Positions 48,001 to 51,415 of a DNA stretch of 64,000 bases are shown piece by piece. Numbering within the stretch: the stretch's first letter is position 1; the number at the start of each line of letters is the position of its first letter. A model generated the notes under the pieces. The model searched no databases. It was not told the DNA's origin and was given only the letters and a program-made list of their open reading frames with translations. Made by a program: the position numbers and the translations under genes. Source of the stretch: Galaxea fascicularis (Eukaryota; Cnidaria; Anthozoa; Scleractinia; Euphylliidae); contig OX419346.1 of the NCBI GenBank assembly GCA_948470475.1, forward strand, positions 18,984,417-19,048,416, in the 5' to 3' direction.

Positions 48001-50961
48001 GGAGAGAAAAGTTATCCTGTCGCCTCGCTCTTTGCCCTCGATGTCTCGCGCTTCTCGACGAATTTTAAACGGCTGTTATGCAGGCTAGTTGAGTAATCAT
48101 GTCAGCGTATGTGTATAGCAATGTAAAGGCAGTGCATTGATCTGTTTTTAAGAAACATTTCCTTGAGTACCGCGTTTTAAGTTCTGTTATTTTTCTTTAG
48201 ACCTCTCTGCAACAACTTCAGAAAGCCATCAAGGGTCTGGTGGTGATGTCACTTGAGCTGGATAAAGTTTACACTAACTTCCTAAACAATCAGGTTTGTG
48301 ATAAATTTGCTGGTAAATGTAGTGCAGTAGAAGTGGTGATAAGGATAATGGTAATCTGATACAGTAGTACGGGCACGAAGAGGAAAGGTTTGGTAAGGCC
48401 ACGACACCGCAAGTATTTTGTGGTGAAAAATCTTTTCATCACGCGATTACGTTCTCGAGAAAACCTAAAATTTTGTAATTTCACGTCGTTGTTTTGCAGA
48501 GGACAGCAAAGTGATGTACAAAACTGTATATCGCACGTGCAGAGCGATTGTTTTGGCTCATTAAGCCTATTGTTTTGTGGTATTCTCGTTCCCGTTCCCG
48601 TCCTCGTTGCTTAAGCTCTCTGGCGACGACGACGGCGACGACGACGGCGACGACGACGACGATGATAAAAGGCGCTTTGTGTTAACTTTTGTTCACAGTG
48701 CAATGATCGTTACTTTTCTTAGGTGCCGACTATGTGGTCAAATGCGGCCTACCCTTCGTTGAAACCGCTTGGTTCATGGGTCAAGGATTTACTGCTTAGA
48801 TGCCAGTTTATTGCGGTAAGAAAAGTTTCTTTTCGCGTTATCCTCGCACTTTTGCAGTACCCTTCTTCAAACATAAGCACAGGGCGGTGAAGGATTGTTC
48901 CTGTCGTAAGATTTTTCAGTTGTTCCAAGTCTGACATTATATTGAAAACATTCAGCTAAAGAAGAGTGACTAAATTTCAAATGCAAGAGTCGATTTGAAG
49001 AAATTAGGCTACTCATCATTCAGAGCGGAGGAGGATGCAAGCTGTAATAAGACTTTTCAACAAAAACTGTGTTGTTTTATTGTTTTATTTTAGCAATGGA
49101 TCGAGTATGGTGCTCCGAAGTCTTTCTGGATTTCTGGTTTCTTCTATCCACAAGGTATAACGTACAAGAAACCTCTAAAAAGTTAACGATGCATCTTTCC
49201 GGGTCTTCGTGTCCCTTTCGTGAATTGAAGGCTGCCATATTTTCATTAATTGTTTCCGAAGCGGTTGTAGTGACATCCAACTAAATTAATTGAGCTCAAG
49301 GCAAGTCTGTAGTAAAATTAGATGAAGTATACGTGTAATTATGTGTGAATCAAAGCTTTAATAGTGGAATAGTAGATAAATTAGTTGAAATTGAATTATT
49401 TGAGAAAGAATCTCGACCTAGTGAAACAACTGGACAAAATTTTGGACTAATATCATCGCAATTTAGAGCATCGCATCTAAATCTGTTGATATAGTGGTTT
49501 TACTTAACCCATGAAACAATTTTTATCATGCAACATGTACTATAGCGTATTGGTATAAATGTACCAGTGTTCTATGACGAATGCCCGTCTCTGATTTACT
49601 ATGCTACTCCGCGGCTATCTATTCTGTGATAGATACTGAGTAGCATTTGTCAACAACATGGCGGCCGCTTCTTCGCGTTTTCAAAGTGTCTGCATGCAGA
49701 ATTTAGGTAATTTACTTGATTAGTTTTGAACGACTAGTAGATTTATACTAAAACAATTAGATTATTCGTTCTCGATTTCTATGCGCAATAGAAATCTCGA
49801 GCTCATAATCTACTTGTTAAATAGTCAAACACATGCAAAGGAAATAGTGTGTGATAGTTGCTAATAGCTAGTAGCACATTAACTTCTATTTCACTGGTTA
49901 ATTAAGATCACCCTAGCATGTGAAAGATGGGCGTATGGAGCTTTTGAAAGTCCCCACAGTTGACACTGAGGTGTCCTTACTTTTGGTTTGTCTAGGTTTT
50001 CTAACTGGCACGCTCCAAAACCACGCCCGTAAGTACAACCTGCCCATTGACCAGCTTTCTTTCCACTTCAACGTGTTACCGCATTACCGGAATCAGGAAG
50101 ACGTGAGCGAGGCGCGCGCCAAAGTCGACCCAGACGAGCCTCTGCCGATGGATGAAGAGATAGAGTCCCCTGAGGATGGTGTACTGGTCCATGGTCTGTT
50201 TATCGACGCTGCGCGCTGGGAGGACGAGAAAATGATGCTGGGAGACGCCCTTGATGGGGAGATGAACCCGGTGAGATGAAAGATACCCTTCTGCCCGGTT
50301 ACCACTCATTGTAAAATACAAATTATAATTAACCTCCTACTTCTCGCTCTCTCCCATTTAATTTGAGAGTTTTAATTTTGTGTGGATAACATGGATCTCA
50401 TAATCTTTGGTTACTCTTTAATACTCGTTTAAGCATTGTTTACTTTGTTTTGTTCCAGCCCTGTCCCATTCTGCACATGGAGCCTCGTATGAACTACACC
50501 CCAGACCCCTCCCTCTACACAAGTCCGCTGTACAAAACGTCCGCAAGAGCGGGTGTACTGTCTACCACAGGTATGAAACATAACTTTGAATATTCGCTTA
50601 TTTTATTCAATAACATGGCGTTCTTGTACTGTTACCGTTTTAGTGCAATGTTTCGCTGAACTTTTTTAAGGGAGAGGGTGTGTGTGTGTGTGGGGGGGGG
50701 GGGGGGGTCAAAATAGAATAAGCGATAGTGATATGCAATTTTGTTATTTGAAAGGTCATTTCCCGGAAGATTTGCAATATAGTCATTTTTTTCCAAAAGG
50801 TATATGTAAGGTTTTGCCTCTTCAGACGTTAGATAAAACGTTATCTTCTTCTTTCAGGCCATTCTACCAACTTTGTGGTGGCTGTTTATCTTCCTACTGA
50901 CCTTTCATCCGACTTTTGGATCGAAAAGGGAACTGCTTTGCTTTGCCAACTCAACGAGTAG
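424..50961 (+). CDS. DNAH6: DNAH6-type axonemal dynein heavy chain, 3' part (79 exons)
   Basis: ATP-driven motor subunit of a ciliary/flagellar inner dynein arm. Exons: 424-552,1416-1529,2456-2599,3996-4205,4697-4810,5375-5473,5618-5798,6032-6128,6501-6605,7017-7099,7566-7654,7874-8020,8227-8337,8949-9074,9940-10095,10922-11017,11981-12184,12577-12730,13042-13313,14343-14444,15283-15393,16075-16164,16506-16601,16985-17181,17516-17615,18179-18262,18541-18768,19264-19485,19885-20032,20601-20707,21174-21224,21559-21690,22825-22898,23121-23218,23979-24142,24710-24841,25719-25798,26300-26380,26736-26886,26964-27017,27710-27801,28773-28928,29020-29086,29599-29753,30262-30442,30708-30833,31622-31731,32028-32100,32957-33046,33139-33221,33688-33772,34110-34262,34890-35120,35429-35500,36911-37096,37210-37268,37647-37760,37947-38127,38790-38969,39396-39502,39992-40118,40454-40522,41245-41322,41752-41919,42408-42598,43094-43187,43742-43982,44957-45057,45611-45715,45854-45968,46548-46669,47452-47622,47834-47920,48201-48293,48723-48815,49094-49154,49996-50270,50459-50570,50858-50961. 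They total 10,041 bp (3,346 aa plus stop). All introns are GT-AG and no phase conflicts. DNAH6 rather than DNAH3/7/12 is inferred from recalled human DNAH6 (about 4,160 aa). The first roughly 800 residues are outside the window. Confidence 0.95.
801..1040. mobile_element. Palindromic MITE-like repeat, copy 1
   Basis: The arms at about 882-930 and 990-1038 are imperfect reverse complements (GGTTTAAA..TTCTGGTTT, TTTGAACCAG) around an A/T-rich loop. The flank at 801-880, with the phrase CTCTAGACCA then AAAACGCGAGG, recurs at 27,844-27,900. That makes this a dispersed family rather than a unique hairpin. Confidence 0.65.
1148..1340 (-). mobile_element. tRNA-derived SINE
   Basis: On the minus strand, from 1340 downward, there is a tRNA-like head with an A-box region (GTTGGCGCAGTGGTGAGAGC) and a B box (GGTTCGATTCC). 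A body with TTGGTTCTCTACTCTG and TTTTCTCTGGGTACTCC follows, then an A/T-rich tail. It matches a SINE family I recall from cnidarian genomes. It sits entirely within the intron between exons 1 and 2. Confidence 0.85.
1630..1890 (+). repeat. Dispersed MITE-like repeat (family with 40,563 copy)
   Basis: Shares an ordered series of blocks with the reverse complement of 40,563-40,830: GTGCTCTGATTGG, GCTATT, GACAGGAAT with AATGAGTT, TTTGAGCTC, AGTTATTCAC and CAGTG near TGTCGGT. The two copies are in opposite orientation and about 39 kb apart, both in introns of the same gene. A degraded relative is at 11,735-11,960. Confidence 0.75.
2884..2950. mobile_element. Terminal fragment of the CTTAAG/GACGGC MITE family
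   Basis: A short piece with the terminal motif (ACGTTTTCGTTGTCGT and GTGGCTTAAACTCC) immediately before two fuller copies. It looks like a remnant end of a third copy in this cluster. Confidence 0.55.
2961..3311 (+). mobile_element. CTTAAG/GACGGC MITE, copy A
   Basis: An element of about 351 bp bounded by CTTAAG, with inverted termini rich in GACGGCAACG on the left and CGTTGCCGTCGTCG on the right. Its interior shares landmarks with the copies at 3316, 13867 and 48373: GAAAATGCTGGC-like, TGCCGTCATGCG, TTTCACGTTATTTTGC, CGCACGTGCAGAG and CTCATTAAGCC. It has no coding capacity, so it is a non-autonomous element. Confidence 0.8.
3316..3681 (+). mobile_element. CTTAAG/GACGGC MITE, copy B
   Basis: A second copy of about 366 bp in the same orientation, following copy A with only a few bases between. 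It begins CTTAAGAGACGAAGACGGCA and ends CGTCCTCGTTTCTTAA. The interior landmarks are conserved (AATGCTGGCAAACTTTCCAG, CGCACGTGCAGAGCG, TGTGGCGTTCTCGTTGCC). Confidence 0.8.
3996..10095 (+). CDS. DNAH6: DNAH6 exons 4-15: linker domain
   Basis: Twelve exons encode residues 130-635, the linker (DHC_N2 type) that swings across the AAA ring during the power stroke. Recognisable blocks are [14 protein letters not shown] at the start, [38 protein letters not shown], and the end [19 protein letters not shown] followed by [18 protein letters not shown], which leads into AAA1. Exons 10 and 11 (7017-7099, 7566-7654) encode a Pro/Thr/Ala-rich stretch, about 35 residues before [20 protein letters not shown], that does not resemble the recalled vertebrate sequence and is probably a flexible surface loop. 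Exons 7 to 11 use mixed phases, yet the frame is restored at each junction, which supports the boundaries. Confidence 0.94.
4206..4696 (+). other. Intron with a small hairpin only
   Basis: The intron between exons 4 and 5. The only structure is a short palindromic patch at about 4440-4484 (GAAACTCATCCCG / CGGGATGAGTTC, with an internal third partial copy). Otherwise featureless. Confidence 0.5.
4866..5060 (+). repeat. Old dispersed repeat with GTGATTGGTT blocks
   Basis: Contains CTCTGTGATTGGTTG, GGCGCTTCTTTCC, CTTGGCGCCGG, TTGTGATTGGTTCACTGAGC and GTAATTGCTTTGG then TTTTGG. The same ordered blocks occur at 22,012-22,800 and 23,560-23,940, where they are interrupted by younger insertions. This copy is uninterrupted but looks truncated at its left end. 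Confidence 0.65.
5500..5600. repeat. Degenerate GACT/CTGT tetranucleotide tract
   Basis: Imperfect repeats of GACTGACT, CTGTCTGTC and TTGATTGATTGA fill the last half of the intron before exon 7, ending only a few bases upstream of its acceptor at 5617. Confidence 0.8.
6226..6395. repeat. (GAAC)n microsatellite
   Basis: A long, nearly pure tetranucleotide run of GAAC units with a GAGC border on the left and GGAC variants on the right. It sits in the 372-bp intron between exons 8 and 9. Because 4 is not a multiple of 3, all frames stay open on both strands and give spurious [12 protein letters not shown] or [12 protein letters not shown] peptides. Confidence 0.95.
8338..8948 (+). other. Intron, purine-rich, no element recognised
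   Basis: The intron between exons 13 and 14 is strongly A/G-rich on the + strand from about 8,370 to 8,650, with a G run at 8,373 and GAATGAAT motifs near 8,640-8,670. No mobile element or RNA gene was identified. Confidence 0.5.
9359..9425 (+). mobile_element. Degenerate tRNA-like SINE head
   Basis: GGTAGTGTAGTGGTTAGGG resembles an A box and GGGTTCAGATTCAATTC a decayed B box, about 30 bases apart. No recognisable body follows, so this is at best the fossil head of a tRNA-derived SINE. Confidence 0.45.
9640..9860. repeat. Short foldback repeat with GGTCCGTA motifs
   Basis: A perfect 10-bp-arm hairpin (GCGGGCCGTA / TACGGCCCGC) at 9658-9685 is followed by further GTCCGTACTG and GTCCGTATCTTACAGTA phrases, with an AACGAGGT/CCTCG theme. 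This looks like a dispersed foldback element. Confidence 0.5.
10325..10512 (-). mobile_element. tRNA-derived SINE with intact tRNA-like head
   Basis: On the minus strand the head runs from 10511 to about 10438. A perfect 7-bp acceptor stem (GACCTCG / CGAGGTC) encloses an A-box region (TAGCTTAGTCGGCAGAGC) and a B box (GGTTCGATTCC). The anticodon stem pairs poorly. A body with CCTCGTGTGGTTCCC, AGGGCTAGCGCCCA and TTTCTCCTAGCACTTTAA follows, which I recall as a common coral SINE. It is a SINE rather than a tRNA gene. Confidence 0.85.
10746..10885. repeat. Mixed tetranucleotide tract (GGTT, GCTT, GACT, GATT)
   Basis: Successive runs of GGTTGGTT, GCTTGCTTGCTT, GACTGACT and GATTGATT lie 36-175 bases upstream of exon 16, which encodes the AAA1 P-loop. 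The type resembles the tract before exon 7. Confidence 0.85.
10922..14444 (+). CDS. DNAH6: DNAH6 exons 16-20: AAA1, main ATPase site
   Basis: Residues 636-911. AAA1 is the principal ATP hydrolysis module of dynein. The Walker A motif GPAGTGKT is at residues 656-663 (exon 16) and the Walker B segment CCFDEFNR at 705-712 (exon 17), both with the usual catalytic residues. Further blocks are [38 protein letters not shown] (sensor 1 region) and [12 protein letters not shown]. The module ends in [14 protein letters not shown]. Nothing is missing, so the motor should be active. Exon 19 (13042-13313) is the longest exon of the module. The last 17 bases of its exon-donor junction recur at 13847 in the next intron. 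Confidence 0.97.
11735..11960 (+). repeat. Dispersed repeat with CACCTCCGAG foldback
   Basis: Contains TTCTGATTGGATAACTCGG, an inverted CTCGGAGGTGA / TTCACCTCCGAG pair, and ACTAAAACAATTATTCACCT then TTCGGTGAATCATTGTTAA. It shares its layout with the repeats at 1,630 and 40,563 and ends about 20 bases before the acceptor of exon 17. Confidence 0.6.
13867..14223 (-). mobile_element. CTTAAG/GACGGC MITE, copy C
   Basis: A complete copy of about 357 bp in the orientation opposite to copies A and B. It is bounded by CTTAAGCATCGAGGACGGCA on the left and GGCATCGTCGTTGCTTAAG on the right. It contains GCGTTCTC-type ends, CTCTGCACGTGCGTTTTAC, AACAACAACGTGAAATGACC and CGCCAGCATTTTCCAAGTT, the reverse complements of the landmarks in copies A and B. 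Confidence 0.85.
14505..15233 (-). mobile_element. 5'-truncated non-LTR retrotransposon
   Basis: Minus-strand reading frame 15192-14782 encodes the C-terminal tail of a reverse transcriptase polyprotein: [28 protein letters not shown], the [15 protein letters not shown] type run, [10 protein letters not shown] and [12 protein letters not shown], ending [10 protein letters not shown]. This layout is typical of CR1/L2/Jockey-type elements. The polymerase core is absent, so the copy is a dead 5' truncation. A 3' UTR of about 270 bp ends in CAATAAAGATAAAAAAACA near 14,510-14,545. It lies in the intron between exons 20 and 21, antisense to the gene. Confidence 0.85.
15283..18768 (+). CDS. DNAH6: DNAH6 exons 21-27: AAA2
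   Basis: Residues 912-1213. AAA2 in dynein binds nucleotide but normally does not hydrolyse it. The P-loop GPTGGGKT lies at residues 937-944 in exon 21. It is followed by KTYVLNPK-like [18 protein letters not shown], the block [20 protein letters not shown], and LANSERIKL with the [18 protein letters not shown] signature shared by dynein heavy chains. Exon 24 ends in the middle of the Arg codon of VSRCGMV, and exon 25 supplies the last base. Exon 27 (228 bp) encodes the small subdomain helices, including [14 protein letters not shown]. Confidence 0.96.
16615..16950. repeat. ~104-bp tandem repeat, three copies (intron 23)
   Basis: The phrase AGCACCACAGGAAAGTAC, then CTCAGTAGCTTTC, TTTGAATGGTCACACTTTAG, CATCCACAGACTCAAAA and AGAACCACCTTGTACAGC, repeats with starts near 16641, 16743 and 16849. 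Units are about 102-106 bp. A related array is at 39,040-39,330, and a weak relative near 11,120-11,180. Confidence 0.9.
17280..17480. repeat. CGATCT-rich tract
   Basis: GATCGATCT-like motifs recur irregularly about a dozen times, on both strands because the core is self-complementary, giving an AT-rich degenerate satellite-like patch in the intron between exons 24 and 25. No fixed period is obvious. Confidence 0.6.
19020..19212. repeat. C-rich pyrimidine tract
   Basis: Almost pure C/T on the + strand for about 190 bases, with C runs of up to ten, ending some 50 bases before the acceptor of exon 28 at 19,263. It acts in part as an oversized polypyrimidine tract and could adopt triplex or i-motif forms. 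Confidence 0.8.
19264..24841 (+). CDS. DNAH6: DNAH6 exons 28-36: AAA3
   Basis: Residues 1214-1589. AAA3 is the regulatory ATPase site that gates the motor. The P-loop GTTGVGKS (residues 1281-1288) is split by the intron between exons 28 and 29. The Walker B region [10 protein letters not shown] follows in exon 30, then [19 protein letters not shown], and [16 protein letters not shown] in exon 32. Exons 34-35 carry [19 protein letters not shown] and the VFHDRLIN block. Exon 31 is only 51 bp. The intron between exons 32 and 33 (21691-22824) is heavily disrupted by nested repeats, but both splice sites are canonical and the frame is kept. Confidence 0.96.
19565..19765. repeat. (ATC)n microsatellite
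   Basis: CATCATCAT repeats with CGTCATCTT, CACCACCATT and TCTTTAATCTTTAATC interruptions fill half of the intron between exons 28 and 29. The nearby G run at 19,498-19,512 is a separate simple tract. Confidence 0.9.
21756..21886. mobile_element. Near-perfect foldback element (130 bp)
   Basis: The arms CTAAACGTTCGAACATTCAG and CTGAATGCTCGAACGTTTAA, extended by ATCGAATTGGAATTTAGAAGT and its complement, pair along about 48 bp around a loop that is itself a small hairpin (TTTTTGAGG / CCTCAAAAA). It is a MITE-like palindrome near the start of the intron between exons 32 and 33. Confidence 0.75.
22069..22415. mobile_element. G/C-rich insert flanked by AGTTAACT direct repeats
   Basis: A G/C-rich stretch of about 347 bp, unlike its AT-rich neighbours, flanked by the 8-bp direct repeat AGTTAACT at 22061-22068 and 22416-22423, consistent with a target-site duplication. 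Inside, CCTGTCACACTGTGCTAAAC then AGTGGAAA and a GGGAGGG/AAAAGAAAA tract resemble 25,310-25,385. I recognise no coding domain. Confidence 0.45.
22510..22689. mobile_element. Palindromic MITE, CAATAGGCCATTTCC type (180 bp)
   Basis: Arms of about 68 bp are almost perfectly complementary, from CAATAGGCCATTTCCGAG to CGGAAATGGCCTATTG, via CATGTCTGCCTCCTCTTCAA and GACTCGCTTTGAAGAGGAGG. A short A/T-rich loop separates them. The high arm identity suggests a recent insertion into the older repeat around it. Confidence 0.9.
23398..23500. repeat. Degenerate foldback with GCGGCCATGTT / AATATGGCCGC
   Basis: TAGAGCG...GGCGGCCATGTTAATTGGCG on the left pairs loosely with GCAATATGGCCGC...CGCTCTA on the right. 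It resembles a common MITE type whose arms carry the CATGGCCGCC motif, also seen in a younger form at 44,024-44,162. Confidence 0.5.
23560..23940 (+). repeat. Old GTGATTGGTT-type repeat interrupted by a MITE
   Basis: Blocks TCTGTGATTAGTTGACA, CTCGTGCCACTTTC, CTAATGAGAAGCC, GCTTGGCGCCGGTTGCATG, TTCTGATTGGTTCACTGAGC and GTAATTGCCTTG with TTTTACGATACTCAA match the copies at 4,866 and 22,012. The MITE at 23,770 splits the tail, and TTGTAGAGCACGCT resumes after it. Confidence 0.7.
23770..23928. mobile_element. Palindromic MITE, CAATAGGCCATATTCG type (159 bp)
   Basis: Arms of about 70 bp, from CAATAGGCCATATTCGTATT to AATACGAATATGGCCTATTG, are nearly perfect complements, including CTCTTGCGGGGGAAT / ATTCCCCCGCAAGAG, with a tiny loop. 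The outer 11 bases equal those of the 22,510 element although the rest differs, so the two are separate families with shared ends. Confidence 0.9.
25194..25491. mobile_element. G/C-rich element with inverted ends
   Basis: Ends TTTAAACTCGTTGCCAATA (25196 on) and CATTGGCTCGAGTTTAA (to 25487) are imperfect inverted repeats of about 18 bp bounding a G/C-rich core of about 290 bp. The core shares the layout CACCGTCACAGTGATAAATC, AGTGGAAAT and GGAGGAGTGGGAAGACAAAA with the 22,069 insert. It is non-coding and the family is unidentified. Confidence 0.5.
25719..29086 (+). CDS. DNAH6: DNAH6 exons 37-43: AAA4
   Basis: Residues 1590-1816. AAA4 is the fourth nucleotide-binding module, next to the stalk. 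It begins [18 protein letters not shown] and [19 protein letters not shown], followed by the P-loop GVGGTGKQS at residues 1632-1640 (exon 38). Then come [18 protein letters not shown], the Walker B segment VFLFTDTQ (exon 39) and [20 protein letters not shown]. Exons 42-43 carry the sensor region [19 protein letters not shown] and [13 protein letters not shown]. Exon 40 is 54 bp, among the shortest in the gene, with only 77 bp of intron before it. Five consecutive junctions here split Arg codons. Confidence 0.96.
27361..27600 (+). repeat. MITE-like repeat, GATTGGCTATGCTAC type
   Basis: TTTTGATTGGCTATGCTACT then an inverted GGACTATT / AATAGTCC hairpin and a later ATACTAAAACAATCAGA block. The element at 49,566-49,810 shares TATGCTACT, the following hairpin and TATACTAAAACAATTAGA, so both appear to be one diverged family. 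Confidence 0.55.
27844..28050 (+). repeat. Dispersed repeat, copy 2 of the 801-1040 family
   Basis: GTGCATCTATACTTTGATGG, CAAACCCCTCTAGACCA and AAAACGCGAGG match 801-870 in order. The palindromic arms of copy 1 are not clearly preserved, so this copy is diverged or from a different subfamily. Confidence 0.6.
28088..28445. mobile_element. MITE-like element with CACCCATTTTGA ends
   Basis: TACACCCATTTTGAAATCAC (28090 on) is complementary to GTGATCTCAAAATGGGTGGA (28275-28294). The element continues through GTGCAATTTTCGTCTAAAAT and CGCTCATTCGATTTTGAAAT to CAAATTGCACTCCACTCAGT. The set of motifs matches a repeat I recall from coral genomes. It makes up a third of the intron between exons 41 and 42. 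Confidence 0.65.
29310..29546. repeat. Repeat with AAAACGC/GCGTTTTC motifs plus (GGACT)n
   Basis: CAGCGTTTTCAAAAAGTTCC, CTACACTAAAACACTCTGCC, CAGCGTTTTCATATTTCC and CTCCGTTTTCTATGACC look like a degraded DNA-transposon remnant. A short pure GGACT pentanucleotide run follows at about 29,518-29,546, upstream of exon 44. Confidence 0.5.
29599..34262 (+). CDS. DNAH6: DNAH6 exons 44-52: stalk coiled coils and microtubule-binding tip
   Basis: Residues 1817-2168. The stalk is an antiparallel coiled coil bearing the microtubule-binding domain. The outgoing helix (exons 44-47) shows heptad-like Leu spacing and the conserved stretches [33 protein letters not shown] and [19 protein letters not shown]. 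The tip (exons 47-50) contains [24 protein letters not shown] and [21 protein letters not shown]. The returning helix (exons 51-52) contains [17 protein letters not shown] and [14 protein letters not shown]. The tip is of ordinary length, without insertions, as in other single-headed inner-arm chains. The acceptor of exon 52 (34,109) has a T/G-rich rather than clean pyrimidine tract. Confidence 0.95.
29953..30030. repeat. (CTA)n then (TAA)n then (TTAA)n microsatellite
   Basis: ACTACTACT passes into AATAATAATAAT and then TTAATTAATTAA in the intron between exons 44 and 45. The G run at 29,814-29,824 in the same intron is another simple tract. Confidence 0.9.
31146..31296. mobile_element. MITE with AGGCTGATTTAGCAA ends (151 bp)
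   Basis: The terminal inverted repeats AGGCTGATTTAGCAACAGGA and GTTGTCTTGCTAAATCAGCC extend about 27 bp (GACGGGAAC / GTTCCCGT). An additional CGACGGGAG / CGCCGTCG pairing lies inside. Flanking AAT on both sides may be the target duplication. The intron between exons 46 and 47 is otherwise featureless. Confidence 0.75.
32101..32956 (+). other. Large intron, nothing recognised
   Basis: The intron between exons 48 and 49 (856 bp). I found no repeat, palindrome or coding similarity in it. Its donor is GTTGGT, weaker than most in this gene. Confidence 0.45.
34482..34700 (+). repeat. Dispersed repeat with CCCGAAACTTTTCGGGCC motif
   Basis: GCGCGTTTCTCGAAACTCCC, GAAACTTTTCGGGCCTATTT and CGGGTGTTTCCTTCGTATCT recall a repeat common in coral genomes. 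The CCCGAAA / TTTCGGG halves form a short hairpin. Identification is from memory. Confidence 0.5.
34890..41322 (+). CDS. DNAH6: DNAH6 exons 53-63: AAA5 and link to AAA6
   Basis: Residues 2169-2636. AAA5 lacks a functional P-loop in dyneins and is structural, buttressing the stalk. Key blocks are [75 protein letters not shown] and [17 protein letters not shown], then [18 protein letters not shown]. Exons 58-61 encode [44 protein letters not shown] and [15 protein letters not shown]. The intron between exons 54 and 55 (35501-36910) holds the 27-bp minisatellite. Exon 60 meets exon 61 inside an Arg codon. Confidence 0.95.
35880..36740. repeat. 27-bp minisatellite with higher-order structure (intron 54)
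   Basis: About 30 units of roughly 27 bp built on CATTACAACCCGGGTTACAA followed by CGGACCT. Variants replace CCCGGG by CCAGCA or CCTGGG. Larger blocks recur: GTTAGAACGG at 36191 and 36437, and AATGACCTTATT near 36061 and 36362. The 27-nt period keeps the frame open and creates a fictitious peptide rich in HYNPGYN. A (CAGA)n tract lies at 35,565-35,590. Confidence 0.9.
39040..39330. repeat. ~104-bp tandem repeat (intron 59), related to 16,615 array
   Basis: Two to three diverged units with CACTGGAAAGTA, CAGTAGCTTTCATTTGAATG, CACTTTGGGATTTC, AAAAGTTAGAACCACC and ATAATAAACAGCACCAC, clearly the same family as intron 23, 22 kb upstream. An (AGT)n run interrupts the first unit at 39,080-39,101. 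Confidence 0.85.
40563..40830 (-). repeat. Dispersed MITE-like repeat, inverted relative to 1,630 copy
   Basis: Reverse-complement blocks of the 1,630-1,890 copy occur in order: CCAATCAGAGCACGAG, CTATTCACTGTTTTAG, AATGAGGTGAATAACTG and AGGAGCTCAAAAAGGATGAT. TTTTAGTTTATACTTAAAAC and TTTTAGTATATACTAA mark the inner and outer ends. Confidence 0.75.
41752..41919 (+). CDS. DNAH6: DNAH6 exon 64: variable acidic segment before AAA6
   Basis: Residues 2637-2692. The middle of this exon encodes a Ser/Thr/Glu-rich, low-complexity run ([20 protein letters not shown] and onward) before the conserved [17 protein letters not shown]. The surrounding exons align readily with DNAH6, but this stretch does not, and the human protein as I recall it also has a different variable sequence here. 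It is probably a disordered surface loop between AAA5 and AAA6. Both splice sites are canonical and the exon is a whole number of codons (56), so it could be skipped without a frameshift. Confidence 0.9.
42408..46669 (+). CDS. DNAH6: DNAH6 exons 65-71: AAA6
   Basis: Residues 2693-3015. AAA6 is the last, nucleotide-free module of the ring. It carries [14 protein letters not shown], the degenerate loop [12 protein letters not shown], then [31 protein letters not shown], and [20 protein letters not shown] with [15 protein letters not shown]. Exons 68-70 encode [32 protein letters not shown] and [20 protein letters not shown], all strongly conserved in axonemal dyneins. Exon 71 encodes [20 protein letters not shown] and [14 protein letters not shown]. 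The PIF/Harbinger-type MITE sits in the following intron without touching splice sites. Confidence 0.96.
44024..44162. mobile_element. Foldback MITE with CATGTTGGTGGTCAA arms
   Basis: GTGACGTCATGGAGGCCATG then TTGGTGGTCAA on the left pairs with TTGACCACCAACATGGCCGC then CTTGTCACGTG on the right, about 35 bp with few mismatches, around a loop of about 70 bp. It resembles the older foldback at 23,398-23,500. Confidence 0.8.
44163..44956 (+). other. Rest of intron 67, nothing recognised
   Basis: After the foldback MITE, roughly 800 bp of AT-rich intron with no recognisable repeat or exon before the acceptor at 44,955-44,956. Confidence 0.45.
46942..47329. mobile_element. PIF/Harbinger-type MITE (388 bp)
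   Basis: The inverted ends GGCCCCGTTCAGGCT and AGTCTGAACGGGGCC are flanked by TAA at 46939-46941 and 47330-47332, the 3-bp TWA duplication typical of PIF/Harbinger transposons. The interior has repeated CCCGTGCCCGGGCACGG-type palindromes and no coding capacity. It is non-autonomous, in the intron between exons 71 and 72. Confidence 0.85.
47452..50961 (+). CDS. DNAH6: DNAH6 exons 72-79: C-terminal domain and stop
   Basis: Residues 3016-3346. This C-terminal cap regulates processivity. It contains [31 protein letters not shown] (exon 74), the exon 75 segment [53 protein letters not shown], and [20 protein letters not shown]. The final exons encode [20 protein letters not shown] and the end [10 protein letters not shown], then TAG at 50959-50961. 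The ending is that of DNAH6 rather than the DNAH1 or DNAH7 types as recalled. Exons 74 and 75 have a decayed inverted copy just downstream of the gene (51,941-52,609). Confidence 0.96.
47934..48085. mobile_element. MITE with AGCCTG ends (152 bp)
   Basis: The left end AGCCTGACAAGCGTTTATTT then CGAGCACGAAGCGCGAGA pairs with the right end TCTCGCGCTTCTCGACGAAT then AAACGGCTGTTATGCAGGCT, with small bulges. The core is rich in CGCGAGGCGAG. It occupies over half of the intron between exons 73 and 74. Confidence 0.75.
48373..48625 (+). mobile_element. CTTAAG/GACGGC MITE, partial copy D
   Basis: The right two-thirds of the family: ACGTTCTCGAGAAAACCTAA, TTTCACGTCGTTGTTTTGC, CGCACGTGCAGAGCGATTG, CTCATTAAGCCTATTG and CGTCCTCGTTGCTTAAG. 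The left end is truncated. A GACGACGGC run (48,628-48,665) follows. The decayed copy of this intron downstream of the gene lacks the insertion. Confidence 0.8.
49566..49810 (+). repeat. MITE-like repeat in the intron before exon 77
   Basis: CTGATTTACTATGCTACTCC, a TATCTATTCTG / GATAGATAC hairpin, CAACATGGCGGCCGC, TATACTAAAACAATTAGA, and GAGATTTCTATTG / CAATAGAAATCTCGA pairing. It is related to 27,361-27,600. Confidence 0.55.
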
Positions 50962-51415
50962 AAACATTGTAAATTGTGATCTGGTAAAAAGAACGAAAAA
51001 ACACTTCATGAAGTGGAACATTCTGTATTGAAGAAAACCTTGAAGTTGCTTTTTGTATTTGAGCCATTTTTTTGAGAAGAATAAGTTATTTGTTGATTGG
51101 TTTAAACTGTCTTCTCTCTTTTCGCTTATGAGAGCGGAACGACGGTTGAATTAGCATTAAATTCAAAACTCCCAAGCTTTAGTCCCTTGCTGGGTGTTCA
51201 GTTATTTTCGCGACAGTCGATTCTGTACGTTTCTAAAACTTAATTTGTTTTTCCCGCCAAACGTAACATGCACCATAATGTTTGTACATAATATTACTTT
51301 TTTTATTCTGTCTTTATCCAATGTGTGAATGTATTTAACTCTTGCTGTGACAGAGAGAAAACGTTGTGTACAGTTTGCTTTTGTGGTTTTATAAATAAAG
51401 TAAAATCGTTTTATG
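50962..51415 (+). other. DNAH6: DNAH6 3' UTR with polyadenylation signal
   Basis: The canonical AATAAA hexamer lies at 51394-51399, about 430 bases after the stop. A T/G-rich stretch follows within 40 bases and is a plausible downstream cleavage element. The region is AT-rich and has no substantial reading frame. The cleavage point, near 51,415, is inferred. Confidence 0.65.
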
